Source of the DNA: Pseudarthrobacter sp. NBSH8
Lineage (GTDB): Bacteria > Actinomycetota > Actinomycetes > Actinomycetales > Micrococcaceae
Direction: 5' to 3'
Assembly: GCF_014217545.1 (NCBI RefSeq)
Contig: NZ_CP043178.1
Location: 310,001 to 374,000 of the forward strand
Length of the DNA: 64,000 bases
Shown: positions 34,191 through 42,358 of the stretch, piece by piece
Layout: every line of letters begins with the position of its first letter
Position numbering within the stretch: position 1 is the stretch's first letter
Made by a program: the position numbers and the translations under genes
The notes under the pieces: generated by a model
Told to the model about the DNA's origin: nothing
Seen by the model: only the letters and a program-made list of their open reading frames with translations
Databases searched by the model: none

Positions 34191-35210
34191 ATGTCGGTGA
34201 CCAATCGAGACGCTTCGCGTCCGACCATCAGGATGGTCGCGGCGGAGGCGGGGGTGTCCACAGCCACGGTGTCCTATGTGCTGTCGGGACGGCGCGGCGA
34301 AGGCGGGCCGGGGGTCTCGGAAGCGACAGTCAGCCGCGTGAGAACAGCAGCGAACCGGCTGGGCTACCAGCCCAACCAGTCCGCACGGGCCATACGGACC
34401 GGGCGCACCAACACCGTGATCCTGTCCCTGACCATGCTGTCGGACCCGTGGGCGCTGGCTGTCATTGAGGCCGTCCAGCGTAGGGCGGCCCCTTTGGGGA
34501 TCACACCCATGATCCTTGGCGACGCAGACTGGGCCAAGGTGCTCCAGACCCACAGCGCCGATGCCGTCTTTGTGGATTCTGTCCAGGGGGAGGGTGAACA
34601 GGCGCTGCGTCAGCTCGCTGGCCGCGGCACCAGGCTTGTGGTGTTCGACGAATCGATGGAGCCGAAGGGCTTCGATGTCATCAGGTCCGTGGCCGGACCG
34701 GGCTGTGAGCTGGCCATGGGCCATCTGCTCACAGGCCACAGCAGGATCGCGTGCCTCACTACGGCCAGAAGTCTCGCGGGGCCGCGCTTTATGGCATACA
34801 GGGACGCGCTGGAAGCCGCGGGGCTGCCGCACCGTGAAGGATATGTGGGCAGCTTCGACGGGACCTCTGCCGGAGCGTACGCCACCACCATCCGCTTGTT
34901 GTCGCTTGACGAACCGCCCACTGCTATCTACGCCACGACTGACTATGCGGCTGTAAGCGCCATTAATGCGGCACAGCGGCTGGGGCTGACCGTGGGCACC
35001 GACATCGACATCATCGGGGTAGGCAACACCGTGGAAGGCGAACGGATGACGCCGTCGCTGAGCACTGTGGGTCCGGTGGACTTCTTCGACCGGCTGGCAC
35101 GGCTGCTGCTGGACCGCGCGCTGGGCTCTGATGCGACCCCCGGCGTACTGGACTTCCCCTGGCAGCTGTTCGCCCGCGAATCAGCTCCGTTCAAGAGCAC
35201 CACACCATAG
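34191..35210 (+). CDS. LacI-family repressor of the GH35/Aga-type locus
   Basis: The 339-aa regulator has an N-terminal helix-turn-helix, IRMVAAEAGVSTATVSYVLS, about residues 12-31, a spacer longer than usual with RGEGGPGVSEATVSRV, and the YQPNQSARAIRTGRTNT hinge. The ligand domain ends VGNTVEGERMTPSLSTV. It lies inside the locus between importer and catabolic genes, and the two matched 18-bp palindromes at 24770 and 30224 are the best candidate operators. The inducer is probably an intermediate or the imported sugar. AAAGGGGAAAC precedes the ATG. Confidence 0.92.
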   Translation: MSVTNRDASRPTIRMVAAEAGVSTATVSYVLSGRRGEGGPGVSEATVSRVRTAANRLGYQPNQSARAIRTGRTNTVILSLTMLSDPWALAVIEAVQRRAAPLGITPMILGDADWAKVLQTHSADAVFVDSVQGEGEQALRQLAGRGTRLVVFDESMEPKGFDVIRSVAGPGCELAMGHLLTGHSRIACLTTARSLAGPRFMAYRDALEAAGLPHREGYVGSFDGTSAGAYATTIRLLSLDEPPTAIYATTDYAAVSAINAAQRLGLTVGTDIDIIGVGNTVEGERMTPSLSTVGPVDFFDRLARLLLDRALGSDATPGVLDFPWQLFARESAPFKSTTP

Positions 35211-35313
35211 TTTTGAGAAAGTTTCAGGCCACGCTCCACCGGGAACGCCCGGGCGGAGTCGGGGCTGCATGTTGGCCCGAGGGCTGCAACCAAGCAGGAG
35301 GAATCGTTTAGTA

Positions 35314-36510
35314 ATGGGAACTGTTGACATGAAGGTGGGCCTGGTCGGATTCGGCCTGCGGGCCAGTCTGTGGAAGCACGTCCACAAGCCGGGCCAGGGT
35401 TCCGTAGTGACTATTGTCTGCGATACCAGCGAGCGGGGCCGGGCAGATGCCGCGGCGAAAATTCCGACAGCCACCGTGACGGCCGATTTGAACGAGCTGC
35501 TGGCCAGCGGGATTGACGCGGTCCTGGTGCTGACACCGGACAACAAGCACGCCCTGGTGGCGGTGGAAACGCTCAAGGCAGGCATCCCCACCTTCTGCGA
35601 GAAGCCCCTCGATGTGACGCTGGAAGCAGCGGACCTGATCCTGCAGACGGCGTATGAGACCGGAACCCGGCTGTATGTGGGACACAACATGCGACATATG
35701 CCGGTGGTGGTGCAGATGCGCCAGCTGATCGAAGACGGCGTGATCGGCGAGGTCAAGGCCATCTGGTGCCGGCACTTTGTGGGTAACGGCGGCGACTACT
35801 ACTTCAAAGACTGGCACTCGGAGCGCAAGAACGTTACGTCGCTGCTGCTCCAGAAGGGCGCCCACGACATCGACGTCATCCATTGGCTGGCGAACGGCTA
35901 CACCAAGCGGGTATCCGCCGTCGGTGAACTTGCCGTCTACGGCGACGTGAAGGACCGGCGCGACAACACCGGCAGGAGGATGGTGGACTGGTTCTCGCTG
36001 GATAATTGGCCGCCCACCGAACAGACGGAGCTCAGCCCGGTGATCGATGTGGAGGACATTTCCATGATGCAGATGGTGCTGGACAATGGTGTGCTGGCTT
36101 CGTATCAGCAGTGCCACTTCACTCCTGATTACTGGCGGAACTACACGGTAATCGGCACCAAGGGCAGGATCGAGAATTTCGGCGACGGACCTGGCGAGAA
36201 GATCAACGTCTGGACCTCCAGGACGGCCACCGGTTTTGCGGAGCCGGACCAGGTAGTGGAGATCCTCGACGGCGACGGAGGCCACGGCGGTGCCGATCCC
36301 CGCTTGGTCGCAGAGTTCCTTGACTTCGCAGCACATGGCGGGCCGACACAGACCAGCCCGATCGCTGCGCGCCAGTCCGTAGCCGCAGGTGTGCTCGCCA
36401 CCGAATCTCTGCGCGGTGACGGTTCCGCCCGCGAGGTTCCGGCCTTGCCGGCGGAACTTATCGAGTACTTCAACGCGGGGCAACCCGCACGGAGTGCACA
36501 GGCGGTCTGA
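35314..36510 (+). CDS. Gfo/Idh/MocA family oxidoreductase
   Basis: This is an NAD(P)-dependent sugar dehydrogenase-like enzyme of 399 aa. The N-terminal Rossmann domain starts KVGLVGFGLRASLW. The family motif EKP appears in TFCEKPLDVTLEAAD, and the central catalytic region is visible in LLLQKGAHDIDVIHWLANG with Lys and His. AGGAGG lies 12 bases before the ATG at 35314; ATG 35329 is the alternative. Relatives oxidise free sugars or sugar acids. In the canonical GalNAc pathway no such step is needed, so it may process a linked sugar, for instance through a 3-keto intermediate. The substrate is unknown. Confidence 0.88.
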   Translation: MGTVDMKVGLVGFGLRASLWKHVHKPGQGSVVTIVCDTSERGRADAAAKIPTATVTADLNELLASGIDAVLVLTPDNKHALVAVETLKAGIPTFCEKPLDVTLEAADLILQTAYETGTRLYVGHNMRHMPVVVQMRQLIEDGVIGEVKAIWCRHFVGNGGDYYFKDWHSERKNVTSLLLQKGAHDIDVIHWLANGYTKRVSAVGELAVYGDVKDRRDNTGRRMVDWFSLDNWPPTEQTELSPVIDVEDISMMQMVLDNGVLASYQQCHFTPDYWRNYTVIGTKGRIENFGDGPGEKINVWTSRTATGFAEPDQVVEILDGDGGHGGADPRLVAEFLDFAAHGGPTQTSPIAARQSVAAGVLATESLRGDGSAREVPALPAELIEYFNAGQPARSAQAV

Positions 36511-36901
36511 AGGCCTGAAGGTTGATTGGCTGAGGCAGCCCGGTTCATCCTGCTCTGGTTGGCGTAGCGCTTCCGCCACGGCAACCAGCGCAGACCTGGA
36601 CGCGCAGCTGCTTGAGCCACCGAAAATCATCGTCACGCATGTATCTTCGCCCTCCACGAGGCCCGTTTCCCATGCAATTACCAACGACGATTCCACCTGC
36701 TGTCCTGGGCATACCGGCGACATTGAATTTTTTCTTCGAACCATCTCCGGGGTGCAGGGTGATTTTCGGAAGCCGTAGAAATTCCTCGATGATCGATCTG
36801 GCTCATTGAGTGTTTGTAGTGAAGAAACCCACCGGCTGCGTCGGGAGAGCCCGATGCAGCCTGAAGAGCAACGATGTACCGATTAAGGAGCACAAAGAAC
36901 G
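36511..36901. other. Intergenic region before agaS, no gene seen
   Basis: No convincing frame on either strand. CGATTAAGG near 36882 resembles one half of the LacI operators at 24770 and 30224, with no partner half. A promoter for the agaS-kinase-aldolase operon is expected here; AAGGAG lies before the ATG at 36902. Confidence 0.5.
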
Positions 36902-37819
36902 ATGACTGACGCAACTCGTGGAGCATTCATGGACGAGGAACTGACTTCCCAGCCGGAGGTGTGGGAGCGTGCCATCGCCCAGGCCCATGCCGAGGAACTT
37001 CTCCCGGCAGATGGCCAGCGCGTGGCCGTCATCGGCTGCGGAACGTCCTGGTTTATGGCCCAGAGCTATGCCGCGGCCCGTGAAGCGGCCGGCAAAGGCC
37101 TGACCGATTCCTTTGCAGCTTCCGAGGCGTTCGTGAACACCAACAGCGAGGCCCGCAACTACGACGTCGTGATCGCCATTACGCGTTCCGGCACCACTAC
37201 CGAGGTACTGGACCTGCTGACCGGGCTCCAGGGCAAGGTCCGCACGGTGGCCCTGATCGGCGATGTCGAGTCCCCGATAGTCGGCCTTGCCGATGCCGTC
37301 ATCGGGCTCCCGTACGCGGACGAACAGTCCGTGGTGCAGACCCGCTTCGCCACGTCCGTGCTGGTCTACCTCCTGAGCAGTCTTGGTGTCGACCTTAGCC
37401 AGGCAGTCGAAGATGCACGGATCGCTGTAACGGCAGATGTTCCGCAGGAACTGCTCGACGCCGAGCAATTCACCTTCCTGGGGCGAGGCTGGACCGTCGG
37501 TCTGGCGCACGAGGCAGGGCTCAAGATGCGCGAAGCGGTACAGGGCTGGACCGAGTCCTACCCCGCCATGGAATACCGCCACGGACCCATCTCCATCGCC
37601 GCCCCCGGCCGCGTCACCTGGCTCTTCGGCGAAGAGCCCGAGGGACTCCGCGACGACGTCGCCCGGACCGGGGCCCTGTACATCAATACGGGAAAACACC
37701 CGTTGGCCGAACTGGCCCGGGTCCACAAGGTCACGCTGGAACGAGCCCGTGTCCGCGGCCTGAACCCGGACCTTCCGCGCAACCTCACCCGCTCGGTCAT
37801 TCTCGACGCAACTGTCTAG
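36902..37819 (+). CDS. agaS: SIS-domain sugar isomerase/deaminase (AgaS type)
   Basis: AgaS-type enzymes deaminate galactosamine-6-phosphate to tagatose-6-phosphate and ammonia. The 305-aa protein has two SIS domains: the first with VAVIGCGTSWFMAQS and the phosphosugar loop ITRSGTTTEV, the second with FTFLGRGWTVGLAHEAGLKMREA and TESYPAMEYRHGPIS. The architecture also fits GlmS C-terminal-like isomerases, but there is no glutaminase domain. The neighbours (deacetylase, tagatose-type kinase and aldolase) make the AgaS role the best choice. A 391-bp gap separates it from the oxidoreductase gene. Confidence 0.85.
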   Translation: MTDATRGAFMDEELTSQPEVWERAIAQAHAEELLPADGQRVAVIGCGTSWFMAQSYAAAREAAGKGLTDSFAASEAFVNTNSEARNYDVVIAITRSGTTTEVLDLLTGLQGKVRTVALIGDVESPIVGLADAVIGLPYADEQSVVQTRFATSVLVYLLSSLGVDLSQAVEDARIAVTADVPQELLDAEQFTFLGRGWTVGLAHEAGLKMREAVQGWTESYPAMEYRHGPISIAAPGRVTWLFGEEPEGLRDDVARTGALYINTGKHPLAELARVHKVTLERARVRGLNPDLPRNLTRSVILDATV

Positions 37820-37829
37820 GCGCCGCTCT

Positions 37830-38792
37830 ATGTCAGATGGAATGACCCCCCTCGGCCCGGCATCAGCCGCCGTATTGGCCTTCGACGTGGGCGGTACGGA
37901 CATGAAAGCCGGAATCGTTGACGCCTCGGGCGCTATCCGCGGCCTCCGGCGCGTCGCTACGCCGGTGGGCGGCAGCCGCACAGCGGTAGCCGTGCTGGAC
38001 ACTCTGGGCGGGATTGCCGCGGAATTGTCGCAGGAATTTCCGGACATTCCGCTGCAAGCCGCGGGTCTGACGGTGCCTGGACTGGTGGATTCCGCTGCCG
38101 GAATCGGCATCTACTCCGCGAACCTCCCCTGGCGGGATTTTCCCTTTACCGCGGAGGCCGAGCGGCGCCTTGGCCTGCCGGTGGCCTTCGGGCACGACGT
38201 CGCCTCGGCCGGAAGTGCCGAACTCCTATTCGGTGCCGCCCGCGGATTCAGCGATGTGGTGGTGATGATCCTCGGAACCGGGATCGCCGGGGCAGTGTTC
38301 TCCGGAGGGCAGCCGGTGGCGGCCGGCGGCTACGCCGGTGAACTGGGGCATGCCCTGGTGCCGGACCCGTCCGGGAAAGGCACCGCAATTCTGGAGTCCG
38401 TGGGTTCTGCTGGCGCCATCGCCCAACGCTATGCGGGCATGACCGGCACCGCGGTGGACGGCGCCAAGGCCGTCCTGGAGCTCACCCGGTCCGGCGACGT
38501 CACCGCACAACAGGTCTGGGCCGACGCCATCGACGCTTTGGCCTTCAGCATTGCCCAGTGCGTCAACATCATCGGCACCGAGGCCGTAGTGCTCGGTGGC
38601 GGGCTCTCGGAAGCCGGAGACGAACTGTTGGCACCCTTGCGCCGGCGCGTGGATGAACTCCTGACGTTCCACCGACGGCCCAGGATCATGCCCGCACAGC
38701 TGGGGCAGAACGCCGGCCTGATCGGTGCGGCACTGAACGCCCGTACCCTGCTGGGCCGGCCACTGCGGCCAAATGCGGACGTTCCCGCGTGA
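37830..38792 (+). CDS. ROK family sugar kinase
   Basis: The 320-aa protein has the ROK ATP-binding start LAFDVGGTDMKAG at residues 16-28, the catalytic Asp region in AFGHDVASAG, and the substrate-binding GYAGELGHALV. The zinc-binding cysteine motif common in ROK proteins is absent: the stretch after GELGHALV (PDPSGKGTAILESVGS) has no cysteines. In this locus it most likely phosphorylates free N-acetylgalactosamine or galactosamine delivered by the ABC importer, the job of AgaK. It starts 11 bp after agaS, and its TGA overlaps the next GTG (GTGA). Confidence 0.88.
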   Translation: MSDGMTPLGPASAAVLAFDVGGTDMKAGIVDASGAIRGLRRVATPVGGSRTAVAVLDTLGGIAAELSQEFPDIPLQAAGLTVPGLVDSAAGIGIYSANLPWRDFPFTAEAERRLGLPVAFGHDVASAGSAELLFGAARGFSDVVVMILGTGIAGAVFSGGQPVAAGGYAGELGHALVPDPSGKGTAILESVGSAGAIAQRYAGMTGTAVDGAKAVLELTRSGDVTAQQVWADAIDALAFSIAQCVNIIGTEAVVLGGGLSEAGDELLAPLRRRVDELLTFHRRPRIMPAQLGQNAGLIGAALNARTLLGRPLRPNADVPA

Positions 38793-39775
38793 GCACCCCA
38801 GCCGGAGAGTCGGCCGGGAACGGCAGGCGCATCATCACCGTGACACCGAACCCGGCCGTGGATCTCACCTACCACGTCGACGGCATCATCCCCGGAGGCA
38901 GCCACCGGGTGGACACTCCATTGAGCCGGGCCGGCGGCAAAGGGTTGAACGTCGCCAGGGTGGCCCACCAGCTGGGCAGTACGGTCCTCGCCATCGCGCC
39001 CGCGGGCGGAGCAGCCGGTGCGGCCTTCGCCGCTGAGCTTGCAGCCAGTGGAGTACCTCACCGTCTCATCCCCGTTCGGGCGGAGACGCGCCGCAGCATC
39101 GCGCTCGTGGATGACGTCAGCGGCCATACGTCCATCTTCAATGAGTCCGGACTTCCTCTGGAACCCGCAGAGTGGCAGGCGCTGGCTGCCGTCGTCGTCG
39201 AAAGCCTCAGCGGCGACGACGGGCACCTGGCCGGGGTTCTGGTGGGTTCCGGCAGCCTGCCGGCGGGCGCGCCCCAGGATTTCTATTCGGCCCTTGTCAA
39301 GCTGGCCCATGACGCCGGCGTCCCGGCGATCATTGACACGTCCGGTCCCGGGATCATCGCTGCGGCGAGGGCCGGCGCGGACCTGCTGAAGCCCAACAAC
39401 CACGAACTCACTGAGGCCATGGGGCAGCAGGACCTGGCCGGCGCGGCCCTCCAGCTCATAGGGCTCGGCGCGCGGAGGGTGCTGGTCAGTACCGGTGCCG
39501 ACGGCATGATGGCATTCGATGCCGCTGAACCGGACCGCTACTGGCACGCCCGGCTGCCCGAACCCCTCAACGGCAACCCCACCGGCGCCGGCGACGCCGC
39601 AGTCTCAGCTGCCGCCGTCGCGCTTGCCAATGGCGTCACAGACACCGAACAGATCCTGCGGGCCGCCACGGCCTGGTCCGCTGCCGCGGTGCTGATGCCT
39701 GGCGCCGGAGAAATATCACCCCGGTATTCGGAACTTGCCGATCAGCTGATCGTCTCTTACAAGGAGCTGCCATGA
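38789..39775 (+). CDS. PfkB-family hexose-phosphate kinase (tagatose-6-phosphate kinase type)
   Basis: The 328-aa kinase belongs to the 1-phosphofructokinase/LacC branch of PfkB: the first signature reads GGKGLNVARVAHQLG, and the second, with the catalytic Asp, PTGAGDAAVSAAAVALANG. Such enzymes phosphorylate tagatose-6-phosphate or fructose-1-phosphate to the bisphosphate. The following gene is a tagatose-bisphosphate-type aldolase, so a tagatose-6-phosphate role is preferred. The GTG start overlaps the ROK stop, and the TGA overlaps the aldolase ATG (ATGA), so all three are translationally coupled. Confidence 0.88.
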   Translation: MSTPAGESAGNGRRIITVTPNPAVDLTYHVDGIIPGGSHRVDTPLSRAGGKGLNVARVAHQLGSTVLAIAPAGGAAGAAFAAELAASGVPHRLIPVRAETRRSIALVDDVSGHTSIFNESGLPLEPAEWQALAAVVVESLSGDDGHLAGVLVGSGSLPAGAPQDFYSALVKLAHDAGVPAIIDTSGPGIIAAARAGADLLKPNNHELTEAMGQQDLAGAALQLIGLGARRVLVSTGADGMMAFDAAEPDRYWHARLPEPLNGNPTGAGDAAVSAAAVALANGVTDTEQILRAATAWSAAAVLMPGAGEISPRYSELADQLIVSYKELP

Positions 39776-40611
39776 CCCTGGTCAATACCCGCGAACTGAT
39801 GGAAAGCGCCGCAGAACGCGGTGTGGGGCAAGGTGCCTTCAACATCGTCCACTTGGAAACCGCGGAGGGACTGGTGGTGGGTGCCGAGGCGGCCGGACTC
39901 CCGGTGATCCTGCAGATCTCCGAGAACTGCGCCAAATTCCACGGCGGGCTGGAGCCCCTGGCGCTCGCTTCGCTGGAAATTGCGAGGCAGGCCTCTGTCC
40001 CGGTTTCCCTGCATCTGGACCACGCAGAATCTGAAGAGCTGGCTCGTGAGGCGGTTGACCTGGGGTTCGGTTCGGTGATGTACGACGGTGCCCATCTGGA
40101 CTATGAGCTGAATGTAGCGGCCACGAGGCGGGTGGCGGAATACGCCCACAGCAGGGGCGTCTACATCGAGGCTGAACTTGGCAAAGTAGGCGGAAAAAAC
40201 GGGGCCCATGCCCCGGGGGTCAGGACAGATCCCGCTGAGGCGGCTGCCTTCGTGTTGGCCACGGGGGTGGACGCGCTGGCTGTCGCCGTGGGTTCGTCCC
40301 ATGCCATGACGGAGCGGAGCGCTGCCCTGGACTTCGGACTTATTTCCCGGTTGCGGTCAGGGCTGGACGTGCCACTCGTGCTGCATGGTTCATCAGGGGT
40401 CTCCGATGAGACGATTGTGGCTGCCATTGGCGCCGGTATGACAAAGATCAATGTATCCACCCACCTGAACGGGTTCTTCACGCGCGCAATCCGGGAATAC
40501 CTGGATGCGAACCCTTCCGTGGTGGATTCGCGGAAATACCTTGAGGCGGGCCGGGATGCCCTGGTGCCTGAGGTATCACGGTTGCTGACGCTGTTCGCGA
40601 AGGCCATTTAG
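39772..40611 (+). CDS. Class II tagatose/fructose-bisphosphate aldolase (GatY/KbaY/AgaY type)
   Basis: The enzyme cleaves tagatose-1,6-bisphosphate to dihydroxyacetone phosphate and glyceraldehyde-3-phosphate. The 279-aa zinc aldolase shows the family ligands and catalytic residues in SLHLDHAESEE, EAELGKVGGKNGAHA, VGSSHAM and VLHGSSGVSDE, and the phosphate loop KINVSTHL. It is the last gene of the coupled ROK-PfkB-aldolase set. It could also act on fructose-1,6-bisphosphate; the second class II aldolase-like gene at 51622 is clearly different. It completes a route from GalNAc to central metabolism. Confidence 0.9.
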   Translation: MTLVNTRELMESAAERGVGQGAFNIVHLETAEGLVVGAEAAGLPVILQISENCAKFHGGLEPLALASLEIARQASVPVSLHLDHAESEELAREAVDLGFGSVMYDGAHLDYELNVAATRRVAEYAHSRGVYIEAELGKVGGKNGAHAPGVRTDPAEAAAFVLATGVDALAVAVGSSHAMTERSAALDFGLISRLRSGLDVPLVLHGSSGVSDETIVAAIGAGMTKINVSTHLNGFFTRAIREYLDANPSVVDSRKYLEAGRDALVPEVSRLLTLFAKAI

Positions 40612-40632
40612 TGTGGCGCGAGAGGCACCCCA

Positions 40633-40935
40633 GTGAACGGTTCGAAATGGCCCAACCGGCAGAGCCCTGGCGGGAAACCCAGATGGAGGCAAGGCCCGAC
40701 GCGATATCAGCCTGCACGAGTTGAAATTTCGACCCGGGTCCGTCCCGGCGCAACGGAGGATTGTCTCTCGGGGCTCGTGGCTTCATACCGTGAAGAGCTG
40801 TTGCGCATGGGGGCAGCGGCTGCCGAGATTGAAGTCGTGACGGATCGTGATGAAGGCGGTGGTGTCAGTGTGATGGTGACCTGGATCAACGCAACCGTAG
40901 CCGACCAACCGGCGCCCGTGGAAGATGGCCGTTGA
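40633..40935 (+). CDS. Hypothetical small protein
   Basis: A 100-aa frame starts at GTG 40633 with AGAGG seven bases upstream. The first 30 residues look random and basic; the rest (EISTRVRPGATED, then SYREELLRMGAAAAEIEVV and GGGVSVMVTWI) looks protein-like, with an alternating helix-strand pattern. I do not recognise the family. It follows the aldolase by 21 bp and might be a remnant. Confidence 0.4.
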   Translation: MNGSKWPNRQSPGGKPRWRQGPTRYQPARVEISTRVRPGATEDCLSGLVASYREELLRMGAAAAEIEVVTDRDEGGGVSVMVTWINATVADQPAPVEDGR

Positions 40936-41467
40936 GGGCTTCCCGACACGGCGTCGAACCGAGCCGAAGATTTCGCTTTCTTGAAACGCTGGCCAACGCT
41001 AGCGCGGATCTGATCCAGTATCGGCCTCAATCACTCCTGGGCCGCGTGCTGATCTCGGGGACCGCGGACGGAAAAATGCCGGATACCGGGCTTCACCGGG
41101 CCAATTCCTGAGACGCTTGCCGAACTGATCCCCGCCGTTCCCCGCCTGCTCTAACCGTCTAGCGGCACGATGCAATCGGGAGCGGGCGGCTCGCTCAGAC
41201 TCAGCGGCGCTGACGACGGTCCTCCATGGGTGGCAACTTGGGCCGTCCAACGTTCTCGAGCTGTGCCCGAAAACCCGGTCAGGGTTGTCGCACCGGACAA
41301 GATTCCAGGGCAAGTCAGATTCACCGTCCCACATCCAAACGAGACTCCCAGCCCGGCACGGCTCCCTCGCCCGGCGTTGTGACTGTTCGCCAGGATTGGC
41401 GACTAATCCGCCGTATCGGTTGGCAGTTTTGAAGCGTGAGCCCATCGGCGGCGCCGCCCTGCTGTCA
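40936..41467. other. Region without a supported gene
   Basis: Short frames occur on both strands, the longest a 218-codon minus-strand frame at 40999-41655, but it overlaps the NERD remnant in a different frame and shows no homology. I see no repeat or terminator that stands out. Confidence 0.5.
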
Positions 41468-42055
41468 TCAGGGGATGAGGGTCTGCAGGACCGCTCCGGC
41501 GGCCACGAAACCGGCCGCGAAGGCAAGGTTCCATGCGGTCCGGCGGCGCCGGGCCACGTCCACGTGCCTCCACAGGGCGTCGAACCGGTTCTGCAGGCCG
41601 GCAGGGTACAGCGGGTTCCGGTGCGAGGTTCCCGGCAAAACGGCCGACGTGGCAATCCGGGAAACCTGCTCCGGGGTGAGCACTGGCCTGCGCCGGTTAA
41701 GCCAACGCAGTAGCTGCCGGTCCGTCACCACCGCAACGTCGACGGGCTTTTCCCTGGCGGTTATACTTTTGGGTTCGACGATGACGAGGACGCCCATGAC
41801 CGCCACCTCCTCACCTGCCGCAGTGGTGAGGAGTCTCGCGGCGCGGGCCGCTTCGTGGACGGCGTTGGGGATGTGGCGTTTCTTTTTTCCTGCCACCATC
41901 AATGTGCGGCCGGCAACCCATACGGGCTGGTTTGAATGGTTCTTAGTGTTGAGGGTGAAAACCCCGGCAGGACCTATCAGAACATGATCGATGTCTGAGG
42001 TGCCGGTGCCGACAGGAACGGCATGCAGGACCGTCCATTCCGGACCGCTTGTGCG
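41468..42055 (-). pseudogene. NERD-domain protein, 5' end deleted
   Basis: NERD (nuclease-related) proteins carry a domain related to restriction endonucleases, often in actinobacterial membrane-linked proteins. The minus strand from about 42055 encodes the NERD core: GPEWTVLHAVPVGTGTSDID, HVLIGPAGVFTLNTKNHSN, VWVAGRTLMVAGKKKRH, then a C-terminal hydrophobic helix near LAFAAGFVAAGAV. The frame meets a TAG just upstream and has no suitable start, so the N-terminal part of the protein is missing. An internal ATG at 41902 would yield only 144 aa. The neighbour on the other strand is also missing its 5' end. Confidence 0.75.
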
Positions 42056-42299
42056 CGGAGCGGAAAACCGGCGGGGAATCTACAACGCCTTCCCGCAGCT
42101 GCCCAACATCACGCCGCGCCGGATGCTGAGCGGCGGGAACCTGGTGGTGGCCGAAGCCCTGCTGGACTACAACGGGCCGCAATACGAAACGGTGTTCATC
42201 TTCGAATTCCGGGACGGCAGGATCGCCAAGGAGACGGCCTACTGGAGCGAGGCCTTCGAGGCGCCCGAATGGCGGGCCCAGTGGGTTGAGAAGGCCTAG
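42056..42299 (+). pseudogene. SnoaL-like (NTF2-fold) protein, 5' end deleted
   Basis: The plus strand encodes the C-terminal half of a SnoaL-like polyketide-cyclase-fold protein: ITPRRMLSGGNLVVAEALLD, then GPQYETVFIFEFRDGRIAKE and AYWSEAFEAPEWRAQWVEKA. Intact relatives have about 50 more N-terminal residues. The frame is open to 41991, but those codons are antisense to the NERD remnant, so any product would be a chimera. The two genes were divergent and lost their 5' ends together at about 42055. Confidence 0.7.
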
Positions 42300-42358
42300 T
42301 GTCGCGGCGCCGCCGGAGGCTCCCCATCCGGGACGCAGCGGACGCCGCGGACACGCCG

